A DNA stretch of 64,000 bases from Jingyaoa shaoxingensis (GTDB lineage: Bacteria > Bacillota > Clostridia > Lachnospirales > Lachnospiraceae). Below are positions 1-7,500 of the stretch, one piece after another. Made by a program: the position numbers and the translations under genes. Numbering within the stretch: the stretch's first letter is position 1; each line of letters starts with the position of its first letter. The notes under the pieces are model-generated. The model did not search any database. It was not told the DNA's origin and saw only the letters and a program-made list of their open reading frames with translations. The DNA lies in NCBI RefSeq assembly GCF_014385005.1, contig NZ_JACRSZ010000016.1:1-64000 (forward strand), written 5' to 3'.

Positions 1-96
<96 letters not shown>

Positions 97-263
97 ATGT
101 TTGATTCCGGGATCAAAATCAACATACTAGCTAATCTATCCCTTTTACTGTTTTATAAGGTCAGTTCCTTGAATGTTAAAACTTTTTTAGAATCTTTCAA
201 GGTTGTTTCACTGTTCAATTATCAAGGTTCTTTGTTGTTTTGTTTCTCAACAGCAACTTCGAT

Positions 264-292
264 ATCATATCACTGTTTCAGAAGTTTGTCAA
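264..292 (-). promoter_or_regulatory. rRNA promoter P2 (gene-proximal)
   Basis: Read on the minus strand there is TTGACA (287-292), a 17-base spacer and TATGAT (264-269). It lies about 170 bases upstream of the 16S start, inside AT-rich sequence. A near-consensus sigma-A promoter in tandem with a second one 103 bases further upstream is typical of Firmicute rRNA operons. Confidence 0.8.
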
Positions 293-366
293 CAACTTTT
301 TTAACTTTTTCCAATCTTTCGATTGAAGTTTTGTATTTCTCACTGTCTCTGTCAGACAGCTTCATT

Positions 367-395
367 ATATTAGCACCCGTGCCAGTATTTGTCAA
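367..395 (-). promoter_or_regulatory. rRNA promoter P1 (distal)
   Basis: On the minus strand TTGACA (390-395), a 17-base spacer and TAATAT (367-372) form a near-perfect sigma-A promoter. The upstream side (396-435) carries A-tracts on the minus strand that could act as an UP element. It fires toward the 16S gene. Confidence 0.8.
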
Positions 396-494
396 CACTT
401 TTTTCGACTTTTTTCAAAATCTTTTTTCTTTTACAGGCAAAGCTGCATTCCATCCTTTTGTAAACCCGTCCTTGCAAAAGACATAGATTTATCT

Positions 495-668
495 AAGTCG
501 AGAAGACTCCCACCTCTTTCAGGTGGTGAGTAATAACAAATTTGTCTCAGTGGGAGTCCAATCTCCGACTGAGATAAACGCTCCGCAAGGATGCGCAGTG
601 ATTCTGTAAAGAATGTGTCAGCTTACGCTGACCAGAATCACGCGCCAAGTCTCGCGGATGCTCGACTT
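495..668. repeat. Structured intergenic element with terminal inverted repeats
   Basis: A 174-bp stretch begins AAGTCGAG (495-502) and ends with its exact inverse CTCGACTT (661-668). Inside are GACTCCCAC/GTGGGAGTC (505-513 / 550-558), TCTCAGT/ACTGAGA (545-551 / 568-574), GTGATTCTG/CAGAATCAC (598-606 / 633-641) enclosing GTCAGC/GCTGAC (617-622 / 627-632), and CAAGTC/GACTTG (646-651 / 664-669). Some pairings exclude each other. No protein is encoded. It could be a small non-autonomous transposable element, for example a derelict IS200/IS605-type end, or a structured RNA. The family is not identified. Confidence 0.5.
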
Positions 669-694
669 GAATTTTAATGCACCATTAAGCCAGA

Positions 695-728
695 GGGGAC
701 AGTTAAAAAGCCGCAAAACACCGTCCCC
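695..728. repeat. REP-like hairpin
   Basis: GGGGAC (695-700) and GTCCCC (723-728) form an imperfect hairpin downstream of hcp. From memory, GGGGAC-type palindromes of this kind are scattered as REP-like sequences in many Firmicute genomes. No second copy was noticed in this window. It may also help end the hcp transcript, but there is no clear U-tract. Confidence 0.45.
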
Positions 729-748
729 AATAGCTATCCCCCCAATAA

Positions 749-2344
749 CTATCCCAGCAGTGCTTTCAGATCTTCTTCTGGCGTGGTAATTGGTGCAATG
801 CCGTATTTTTCAACCAATATGTTTAATACATTAGGTGAAATGAATGCCGGCAGGGTTGGACCCAGACGGATATTTTTGATCCCCAGATGTAACAGGGTCA
901 GTAAAATACATACTGCTTTCTGCTCGTACCAGGATAATACCATGGATAACGGAAGTTCATTTACATCACATTCAAACGCTTCTGCCAGTGCTACTGCTAC
1001 TTTGATGGCACTGTAAGCATCATTGCACTGTCCCATGTCCATGATCCTTGGTAATCCTCCGATCGTGCCTAGATCCAGATCGTTAAAACGGAACTTTCCG
1101 CATGCCAGTGTCAGAATGACAGTATCTGGCGGTGTCAGCTTCACAAATTCTGTATAATAGTTTCTTCCTTTACGGATTCCATCACATCCTGCCACCAGGA
1201 AGAAATGCCGGATAGCTCCTGATTTCACAGCATCAATTACCTGATCTGCCACCTGGAGAACTGAGCCGTGGCTGAATCCAGTTATAACACTGCTTCCACC
1301 ATTGATTCCGGTAAACTCTCTATCTTCCGGATATCCGCCCAGTTCCAGTGCTTTTTCTATTACCGGAGTAAAGTCCTTCTCCTCCCCGATATGTGTCACT
1401 TCCGGGTAAGATACCAGTTCTGTTGAAAAGATACGGTCTGCATAACTGCTCTTTGGAGGCATCAGACAGTTGGTTGTATATAATACCGGAGCCGGAATAT
1501 CCGCAAATTCCTTCTGCTGATTCTGCCATGCAGTTCCAAAATTTCCTTTTAAGTGAGGATATTTTTTCAGTTCCGGATAGGCATGTGCCGGGAGCATTTC
1601 TCCATGTGTATAAATATGAATGCCTTTTCCTTCCGTCTGCTGCAATAACAGCTCCAGATCCTTCAGGTCATGTCCTGTAATGACGATAAACGGCCCTTTT
1701 TCTACTGTCAGAGATACTTTTGTCGGAGACGGTGTTCCATATGTGCCTGTATTGGCATGATCCAACATCTCCATACACAGATAATTCTTTTCCCCCACTT
1801 CCAGCACTACAGGCAGCAACATTTCCATGTTCCAGTCTTCTCCCACTGCAAACAATGCCTTGTGGATAAAACGCTCCACTTCTTCACTTCGTTTTCCAAG
1901 TACCATTGCATGGTATGCGTAAGCAGCCATACCACGTACACCAAATAATATCAATGATTTCAGAGAACGGATGTCTTCCTGTGCATTCCACAGATCTTCC
2001 ATATAATAATCTTCTGTACGGCTGCATGGATCAGCGCAGCTTCCGCATCCTGGCACCACTTTCTCTTTTTCCGCATGTACACGGTCAATCAGCTCCTGAA
2101 TGGTATTGTCATTAAAATTTACATTCGTTACTGTTGTAAATAATCCTTCTATTAACAGTTTCCCTGTTTCCTCTGTTGCCTGAATTCCACCCTCCGTTGC
2201 TCTCGCCAGTCCTATCAGGGCTCCCGTTAATCTATCCTGTAATTCTGCAGTCTGGGCTGTTTTTCCGCACACCCCTGCCTTGCCGGTACATCCCGTGCAT
2301 CCTGCAGTCTGTTCGCACTGAAAGCAAAACATATTCTGTTCCAT
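749..2344 (-). CDS. hcp: Hybrid-cluster protein (hydroxylamine reductase)
   Basis: This 531-residue protein matches the hybrid-cluster protein family, which reduces hydroxylamine or nitric oxide in the cytoplasm of anaerobes using a [4Fe-4S] cluster and a hybrid Fe-S-O cluster. The N-terminal cysteines sit in FCFQCEQTAGCTGC (Cys7, Cys10, Cys16, Cys19) with Cys26 following. A second cysteine-rich set appears near residue 100 (GCGSCADPC), and hybrid-cluster motifs lie further on (VAGCDG, LACGKFRFN). The ribosome site AGGAGG lies just upstream of the start. No hcr reductase partner is adjacent, so electrons must come from elsewhere. It is probably a single-gene unit for nitrosative stress. Confidence 0.95.
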   Translation of the reverse strand: MEQNMFCFQCEQTAGCTGCTGKAGVCGKTAQTAELQDRLTGALIGLARATEGGIQATEETGKLLIEGLFTTVTNVNFNDNTIQELIDRVHAEKEKVVPGCGSCADPCSRTEDYYMEDLWNAQEDIRSLKSLILFGVRGMAAYAYHAMVLGKRSEEVERFIHKALFAVGEDWNMEMLLPVVLEVGEKNYLCMEMLDHANTGTYGTPSPTKVSLTVEKGPFIVITGHDLKDLELLLQQTEGKGIHIYTHGEMLPAHAYPELKKYPHLKGNFGTAWQNQQKEFADIPAPVLYTTNCLMPPKSSYADRIFSTELVSYPEVTHIGEEKDFTPVIEKALELGGYPEDREFTGINGGSSVITGFSHGSVLQVADQVIDAVKSGAIRHFFLVAGCDGIRKGRNYYTEFVKLTPPDTVILTLACGKFRFNDLDLGTIGGLPRIMDMGQCNDAYSAIKVAVALAEAFECDVNELPLSMVLSWYEQKAVCILLTLLHLGIKNIRLGPTLPAFISPNVLNILVEKYGIAPITTPEEDLKALLG

Positions 2345-2373
2345 TTTGATTCCTCCTGTTATATTTGATGAGT

Positions 2374-2414
2374 GTAACTATTCAGAACCCACTGTAAAGG
2401 TACTGAACAGATAC
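2374..2414 (+). repeat. 41-bp intergenic repeat, copy A
   Basis: This stretch reads GTAACTATTCAG at its left end and CTGAACAGATAC at its right end. It matches, with roughly five differences, a 41-bp stretch at 50034-50074 in inverse orientation, and is related to 22313-22358. The ends form an inverted repeat, so the RNA can fold. It lies in the hcp upstream region. Confidence 0.65.
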
Positions 2415-2475
2415 GATGTGTAAATTATAAAATATTCTTCCATGCAAGTCCGTTGTTAATACCACAAAATCAAAA

Positions 2476-2498
2476 AAAGATGCCATTACGACATCTTT
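2476..2498 (-). terminator. Rho-independent terminator of the DUF2798 gene
   Basis: AAAGATG and CATCTTT form a short stem around a nine-base loop, followed by a U-run on the minus strand. It is about 20 bases past the DUF2798 stop. T-runs flank both sides, so it could work in either direction. Confidence 0.7.
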
Positions 2499-2516
2499 TT
2501 CAAATATTATGAAATT

Positions 2517-2960
2517 TTACTGCTGTTTCTTATCACCACGACGGAAAATCAGGCGGAAAATCAAACGTACAAATGGTCCACAGTAGAACATTTGATAGCA
2601 GATGGCCATTGGAAAATTCATTGCCCATGTACGAATCCATTCTCCAAAGGACGGTTCCTTAAATAAAACCGTGGCAATCAGGCTCATTGTCGGGCACATG
2701 ATACAACAGATACAGATTGAAATCGCATAGGTAATAAACTGTGGTCTGTCTGTCGGCTTCATCACGGTAAATGCAAGCTTTCCAGCCAGCTTGCTGACCA
2801 CAAAGAACTCCAGTACAAATGCAATCGGTGCCATGAAGACAAGTTCATGTGTGGCAGCCAGAAAAGTAAAGCCGCTGACCACTCCCCCTGTATTCAGTGC
2901 AACATTGTACACGATCATTCCGTACACCATGACAGTTGCCATGATCGCAGTGAAAATCAC
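2517..2960 (-). CDS. DUF2798 membrane protein, 5' end probably lost
   Basis: The 147-residue product has four likely membrane segments and the look of DUF2798 proteins (function unknown). The only start in frame is a GTG at 2960 with no good ribosome site. The frame stays open upstream for eight more codons, reading GKTKFED just before it; from memory this resembles the usual family N-terminus (Met-x-Lys-x-Lys-Phe...). The codon where the family ATG would sit reads ACA, and a TGA follows shortly upstream. I infer that the true start codon and ribosome site were removed by a rearrangement at about 2965-2995, so expression is doubtful. The body of the protein is intact. Confidence 0.7.
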   Translation of the reverse strand: MIFTAIMATVMVYGMIVYNVALNTGGVVSGFTFLAATHELVFMAPIAFVLEFFVVSKLAGKLAFTVMKPTDRPQFITYAISICICCIMCPTMSLIATVLFKEPSFGEWIRTWAMNFPMAICYQMFYCGPFVRLIFRLIFRRGDKKQQ

Positions 2961-3015
2961 ATCTTCAAATTTTGTTTTTCCTGTAAAAAATCAGTTAAAG
3001 TTCAAAAAAAATAAC

Positions 3016-4224
3016 GTGTTTCTATGCATCTGCCCGGCATTTCTGCTCTGCATTCCTGTTGTCTCGTATTTTACCTGCCGTTTTTCACTGAATGAGAATT
3101 TTTTTACACTGCCATTGCTGATCTTATTCTTTGTTCTGTTTCAGTTCTCGGTGCGCACTACTTTCTGTCAGTCCCTTTCCGTTTTTGTTTTTGTCTGTGC
3201 ACTGTTGAGCTTTTCTGCCAATTTTACCAATGGCTATGATGCTGTCCGATATCCTCAGGCAACCGCCTTTGTTGCAAGGCTGGATACCAACCTGTTTCAC
3301 TTTAGCGTCAGCCTGCTTATGCTGGTTTTGCTCGCATACCCTTTGTCCCGCTATGGCAGTTTCCTGATTGATTCCCTTACTGCCCCCAATATCTGGTATA
3401 TGACAGTTCTGATCTCAGGGACTTTCCTCGGACTGAATATTCTGATTGTCCCACACAAACACGAAACCCTCTATGTAAACCGTATATTCCTCATTTTCTG
3501 GAGTCTTCTGGGTATCATGTTTGCTATGATGATGATGATTTATGTACTTTTCTACTTCATCGCAATCGGTATGCTGGAATCCGCCAAAATTGCTGAACGA
3601 AACCATTTTCTGGAAACGCAGGAAGCTCAGTATCTGAAACAGTGCAGGTATATGGAAGAAACCGCACGGATCCGCCACGACTTCCACCATACACTTCATA
3701 CTCTGAAAATGTTATCAGAAGAAAGCAACTACGCCTCTCTGAATCGCTATCTGGACGAATATCTGGAGGCCCTTCCTGTGAATCAGTCTGTTACTTACTG
3801 CCAGCATAATTCCGTCAATGCATTGCTGAATTATCTAATTCCCTCCGCACAGGAAGCTGCTATTGATATCAATCTGAATATTGATCTTCCAAACCAGCTT
3901 ACCGTAACCGACATAGATCTGTGCTGTATTCTTGGAAATGTGCTGGAAAACGCTATTGACGGATGTAAAACGCTCCCGACTGGAAAGCGAAGTATCCAGC
4001 TTACCGTAACCACACGGCTTAATGCCTGGCTGTATATTGTTTCTACCAATACTTTCAACGGCAATATAAAGCGAAAAAATGACCAGTACCAGACTACCAA
4101 GAAAAATGGTCATGGTATTGGCCTGACTTCCACTCAGATTACTGTGGAAAAATACAACGGAAGCGCACAGTTTTCCAATGATACTTCCTGCTTTTACGTG
4201 GATATCATGATCCCGATTGCATAA
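3016..4224 (+). CDS. Orphan GHKL sensor histidine kinase (AgrC-type), N-terminus probably truncated
   Basis: Six likely membrane segments precede a cytoplasmic HPK10-type kinase core. The phospho-acceptor region reads RHDFHHTLHTL, the N-box LGNVLENAIDGC and the glycine-rich box KNGHGIGLTSTQ. This is the architecture of AgrC-like peptide-sensing kinases. The usual LytTR response regulator is not adjacent. The frame is open back to 2791, but that part is the reverse complement of the DUF2798 gene. The first plausible start is GTG at 3016, which lacks a ribosome site. Kinases of this type normally have a further N-terminal helix, so the gene probably lost its 5' end at the junction with DUF2798. 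It may be a pseudogene. Confidence 0.75.
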   Translation: MFLCICPAFLLCIPVVSYFTCRFSLNENFFTLPLLILFFVLFQFSVRTTFCQSLSVFVFVCALLSFSANFTNGYDAVRYPQATAFVARLDTNLFHFSVSLLMLVLLAYPLSRYGSFLIDSLTAPNIWYMTVLISGTFLGLNILIVPHKHETLYVNRIFLIFWSLLGIMFAMMMMIYVLFYFIAIGMLESAKIAERNHFLETQEAQYLKQCRYMEETARIRHDFHHTLHTLKMLSEESNYASLNRYLDEYLEALPVNQSVTYCQHNSVNALLNYLIPSAQEAAIDINLNIDLPNQLTVTDIDLCCILGNVLENAIDGCKTLPTGKRSIQLTVTTRLNAWLYIVSTNTFNGNIKRKNDQYQTTKKNGHGIGLTSTQITVEKYNGSAQFSNDTSCFYVDIMIPIA

Positions 4225-4234
4225 CATATTTTAA

Positions 4235-4269
4235 AAGACCGGGCATACCATAAAGATACGCCCGGTCTT
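4235..4269 (+). terminator. Rho-independent terminator after the histidine kinase
   Basis: AAGACCGGGC pairs exactly with GCCCGGTCTT around a 15-base loop, followed by CTTTT. It begins 10 bases past the kinase stop and is GC-rich and strong. Confidence 0.85.
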
Positions 4270-4329
4270 CTTTTATCTTACTATCGCTTTTATGATTCAC
4301 CCCCCAGCGGGACAGTGGCAGCTGAACAA

Positions 4330-4917
4330 TTATGATTCCGCTTCTGTGTCTGCTTCTGTCTCCGTTTCACTGAAGGATCTGAAGATATTGAGAGCAATCG
4401 CCTGTGAATCTTCATCTTCAATAGGTCCAACAATAATACTGTACATATTTCCGCTTTCACCTACAAATGCGATACCGCTTACGTTCTGTTCGCCATCAAA
4501 TCCAACGGTGCTGATGCCATTAATCTCTGCATCTGCCAGACCTGTGAATCCTTCTGATTCCAATGCTGCCTTCACTGCATCCAGTTCTGCTTTGGTTCCC
4601 ATCTCTTCTGCTGTATTGCAGGTAATTGCCATAGACATCTTGCCATCCGGACTGTTCAGTGCATATACCATGTTATCAGAGTCTGATATGTCCGCTTCTT
4701 CCCAGTCAGTCGGAAGGTACAGGTCAAATCCATATTCAAAGGAGAACCATTCTCCATCATACACATCCGGATCAATATCTTCATAACTCCATACAATAGG
4801 ATCTTCACTCTGTGCCTCTGTTTCAGTTTCTGTATCTGCTTCTGCAAATACAGGCATTGTACCTCCAAATACCATCATTCCAGCCATCATGAGTGCTAAT
4901 ACTCTTTTTTTCATCAT
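4330..4917 (-). CDS. Secreted protein of unknown function with a VYDGEW domain
   Basis: The 195-residue product starts with a clear Sec signal peptide (charged MMKKR, hydrophobic core, probable cut after VFA near residue 25). A short acidic Glu/Thr-rich linker follows, then a domain of about 140 residues beginning DVYDGEW and containing YLPTDWEE, and an acidic Glu/Thr tail. There is no lipobox, so it is probably released. The domain resembles the C-terminal part of the protein at 31839-32888 (VYDGEW, G-x-x-x-YLP-x-x-W, a late NGISTVGF/NGVTGVAF strand, and a closing helix ending SFS/SIS). The family is not recognised. The ribosome site AGGAG is nine bases upstream of the first of two ATGs. Confidence 0.8.
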   Translation of the reverse strand: MMKKRVLALMMAGMMVFGGTMPVFAEADTETETEAQSEDPIVWSYEDIDPDVYDGEWFSFEYGFDLYLPTDWEEADISDSDNMVYALNSPDGKMSMAITCNTAEEMGTKAELDAVKAALESEGFTGLADAEINGISTVGFDGEQNVSGIAFVGESGNMYSIIVGPIEDEDSQAIALNIFRSFSETETEADTEAES

Positions 4918-4950
4918 CGTTTCCGACTCCTTTCGCTTTCTTTACCAAAT

Positions 4951-4978
4951 ATTTTACACTTTTTAACATTTTTTTCAA
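4951..4978 (-). promoter_or_regulatory. Promoter of the secreted VYDGEW protein
   Basis: On the minus strand TTGAAA (4973-4978), 16 bases and TAAAAT (4951-4956) lie about 35 bases upstream of the start codon in AT-rich sequence. Confidence 0.6.
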
Positions 4979-5022
4979 TAAAAATGACGGGAATGGGGCC
5001 AAAAGTGACGCAAGTGGCACAT

Positions 5023-5883
5023 TCATGTTCTGCGTTTTCCCAGCTCCCAGAATGCAACTGCACTGGCCGCTGCCACATTCAGCGAATCCACTCCATGAGA
5101 CATGGGAATCTTCACGGTATAATCGCATTCAGCCATGGTAGAAGCATCCAGACCATCCCCTTCTGTTCCCAGGAGCACTGCCAGCTTCTCTTCCCCGGCA
5201 AGCTGTGGATCATCAATTGTCACTGAATCATTTCTCAGCGCAAATGCGGCCGTGCGGAACCCTGCTGCCTTTAAGATCTCCATGCCTTCCTGTGGCCAAG
5301 CAGTTCTTTTATCCAGTATGGTCCACGGGATCTGAAATACGGTTCCCATGCTGACGCGAATCGCTCTCCGGTACAGTGGATTACTGCATCCGGCTGTCAA
5401 TATTACCGCATCCATATTCAATGCTGCCGCCGAACGGAAAATTGCTCCCACATTGGTCGGATTGACCACTTCTTCCAGAATTGCAATCCTTCCGGTATTT
5501 TCGCAGATCTCTTTCACAGACGGAAGCGGACGACGGTACATGGCACAGAGCATACCGCGCGTCAGGGCAAATCCAGTCAGCCTGGTCAGTACTTCAAATT
5601 CTGCTGTGTATACAGGCACCTGATTGCATCTTTTCAGCACCTCCAGTACTTCTTCTACACCATTCTCGATCTGTCTTTTTTCCACCAGACAAGATACTGG
5701 TATGTAACCTGCATTCAAAGCCCTCTCTATTACTTTGGGACTTTCCGCAATGAACATGCCCTTTTCCGGCTCTGCCCGGTTTAAAAGCTGATTTTCTGTC
5801 AGTCTGGCATATACATCCAGCTCCGATGCAGAAAAGTCTGTTATTTCTATGATATTATTTGTTTTCTTATCTGTATTTTTCAT
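5023..5883 (-). CDS. TrmH/SpoU-family RNA 2'-O-methyltransferase
   Basis: The product, 286 residues from the chosen start, is a SPOUT-class methyltransferase that would use S-adenosylmethionine to methylate a ribose in rRNA or tRNA. Family motifs are NPTNVGAIFRSAA (motif 1), LGTEGDGL (motif 2) and MSHGVDSLNVAAASA (motif 3), which form the knotted cofactor site. An N-terminal substrate-binding domain carries the FIAESPKVIERAL stretch. The ATG at 5883 is preferred over the longer frame because AAGGAAG lies nine bases upstream. It overlaps the end of the nuclease gene by 17 bases, indicating an operon. The exact target nucleotide cannot be read from sequence. Confidence 0.88.
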   Translation of the reverse strand: MKNTDKKTNNIIEITDFSASELDVYARLTENQLLNRAEPEKGMFIAESPKVIERALNAGYIPVSCLVEKRQIENGVEEVLEVLKRCNQVPVYTAEFEVLTRLTGFALTRGMLCAMYRRPLPSVKEICENTGRIAILEEVVNPTNVGAIFRSAAALNMDAVILTAGCSNPLYRRAIRVSMGTVFQIPWTILDKRTAWPQEGMEILKAAGFRTAAFALRNDSVTIDDPQLAGEEKLAVLLGTEGDGLDASTMAECDYTVKIPMSHGVDSLNVAAASAVAFWELGKRRT

Positions 5884-6658
5884 AATCAACCGCTTCCTTA
5901 TTCTCTCCTGTACGGTAATCAATATCGATTCCCGGCTGCACATTGTAGACATAGACATGAAAGCAGACTCCTGCTCCTCCATCTTCTACCGATTCCGCTT
6001 CCATCTCCACACCGGATGCCACCAGATTCAATCCTTCAAAAATCGGCGTCACTCTGTATAAGACATGGTTATCCGTCTCATGCACATAATCTGCTACCTC
6101 ATTTTCAAATGGCAACATACCTTCCACATTCATATAACGGGTTCCTGTGATCAGATTCTTCTCATTGGCATTTTCTCCTGCCAGCTGAAAACCAATCAGA
6201 TGGCAGCGGTTATACAGAGATCCCTGGTCCACGATATCATACTGTTTATTTTTCCATCCGGTTGGATAAATCTCCTGAATACTCTGCCGCTTCTCGGTCG
6301 GCATCAGTTCTTCGCAGATATTGGCATAGGCTACGCCGCACCGCCCCAGGATATCCAGATCACTATAGACCTCAAAGACTTCTGTGGTCTTATCCTTGTC
6401 CGGAAAATCCGGTATATTATCATTGATCACCACATATGGTTCTCCGTCATATTCCGGTATATCATCCAGTGAAATCGTAGGTTCTCTGGTAATGCTCTCG
6501 TAGATCCCGCTGCCAAACTGTATCAGCTTTTCCGCCTGCTCTGGTGCAAGTGCCAGGGCACTGCAAATAGCCAGTAGAAGGATCTTCAGCAGCGGATTTT
6601 TGATCTTCTTTTGTTTTTTCTTACGATAGTTCTTTTTATAGTATTTTTTCCTGCTCAT
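5867..6658 (-). CDS. DNA/RNA non-specific endonuclease, membrane-anchored or secreted
   Basis: The 263-residue protein opens with a very basic stretch (about 20 residues rich in Lys/Arg/Tyr) and one hydrophobic segment near residues 22-42, so it is membrane-anchored or exported. The rest matches the EndA/NUC1-type beta-beta-alpha-metal nucleases. The catalytic region reads YNRCHLIGFQL, where the usual D-R-G-H appears as N-R-C-H, followed by the Asn-bearing helix ENANEKNLITGT. The His general base and metal-ligand Asn are therefore present. A role in DNA uptake or nutrient scavenging is plausible but inferred. It overlaps the methyltransferase gene downstream. Confidence 0.85.
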   Translation of the reverse strand: MSRKKYYKKNYRKKKQKKIKNPLLKILLLAICSALALAPEQAEKLIQFGSGIYESITREPTISLDDIPEYDGEPYVVINDNIPDFPDKDKTTEVFEVYSDLDILGRCGVAYANICEELMPTEKRQSIQEIYPTGWKNKQYDIVDQGSLYNRCHLIGFQLAGENANEKNLITGTRYMNVEGMLPFENEVADYVHETDNHVLYRVTPIFEGLNLVASGVEMEAESVEDGGAGVCFHVYVYNVQPGIDIDYRTGENKEAVDYEKYR

Positions 6659-6746
6659 ACTCCTCTTTCCTGTCTGTTAGATGAATATTCCTAAAATCGC
6701 TTAAAAACGCATATCGTGTTCCACATGCTTTCGATTTGAATAAAAT

Positions 6747-6782
6747 CGGGTCATGTCTTGTATTTTCAAAAACATGGCCCGA
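6747..6782 (-). terminator. Terminator of the pyridoxamine kinase / radical SAM operon
   Basis: TCGGGTCATGT and ACATGGCCCGA form a stem (one wobble or mismatch) around a 14-base loop, followed on the minus strand by a T-rich run. It lies about 75 bases beyond the radical SAM stop codon. Confidence 0.7.
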
Positions 6783-6858
6783 ATTATTTTTCAGAAAATT
6801 TGTATCTACTACATACCGCCACAAATGCTATATGTCCCAAATATTGCAAAACTTCTTT

Positions 6859-7476
6859 CTAATCTTCCCATGGACGGATGCGGTATGTCACTCCCAGATC
6901 TTCACAGATCTTGCGGCACTGTGCCTCTTCTTCTTTGGTCAGTGTGGTATCTACCGTTGTCAGCACTACATGTGGTACATACTGGGTTGCCTCTTTTGCA
7001 AAGCTGAGCATAGCGTCAAAGGACTGATCTCCGAACTTGCTGCGCACCAGTTCATGATAACGGTCTGCATTTGGTGTATTCAGACTGATGGAGATGGTAT
7101 CTACCAGACCTTTCAGTTCCGGCGTCACATCTCGTTTCCAGATTAGATTCGCCAAACCATTGGTATTGATACGAATCGGCTTCCGATAGTTTTCTTTTAC
7201 AAACTTTGCGATCTCCAGAATGGCATCCAGACGTTCGGTTGGTTCCCCATATCCGCAGAAAACCACTTCTTCATACTGAGACATATCAAAATTCGCAAAT
7301 TCTGCTTTCACTTCTTCCACGGTCGGCTCATGCTCCAGCCACAAAGTCTTGTCATCATGGGTTACTGTATCCATATTCTGGCGCAGGCAGAAGGTACAGG
7401 CACATGGACAACGATTGGTCAGATTCACATAAAGATTATTGTGTACCTTGTATAAAATAGTCATTCCTTTTTTCAT
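6859..7476 (-). CDS. Small radical SAM protein (TatD-associated / TIGR04100-like)
   Basis: The 205-residue protein has the CxxxCxxC signature (Cys23, Cys27, Cys30 in RCPCACTFC) that binds the [4Fe-4S] cluster for S-adenosylmethionine cleavage. It continues with VVFCGYGEPTERL (the GGE-like S-adenosylmethionine contact) and RINTNGLAN. It is short, with no C-terminal extra cluster domain. The N-terminus LYVNLTNRC resembles the radical SAM family found beside TatD nucleases; here the neighbour is a pyridoxamine kinase instead. The substrate is unknown. GAGGAA lies eight bases upstream of the ATG, and the gene follows the kinase by 24 bases. Confidence 0.8.
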   Translation of the reverse strand: MKKGMTILYKVHNNLYVNLTNRCPCACTFCLRQNMDTVTHDDKTLWLEHEPTVEEVKAEFANFDMSQYEEVVFCGYGEPTERLDAILEIAKFVKENYRKPIRINTNGLANLIWKRDVTPELKGLVDTISISLNTPNADRYHELVRSKFGDQSFDAMLSFAKEATQYVPHVVLTTVDTTLTKEEEAQCRKICEDLGVTYRIRPWED

Positions 7477-7500
7477 ATTGCATTCCTCTTTTCTGATATT

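Noticed and set aside
97..486. 129-codon plus-strand open frame next to the 16S gene
   Set aside because: It overlaps the rRNA promoter region, is Phe/Ser-rich from T-tracts, and has no ribosome site or family resemblance.
2791..3015. Longer 5' extension of the histidine kinase frame
   Set aside because: This part is the antisense of the DUF2798 coding sequence and gives no kinase-like protein.
6636..6824. 62-codon minus-strand frame upstream of the nuclease gene
   Set aside because: It spans the operon terminator, has odd composition and no ribosome site.
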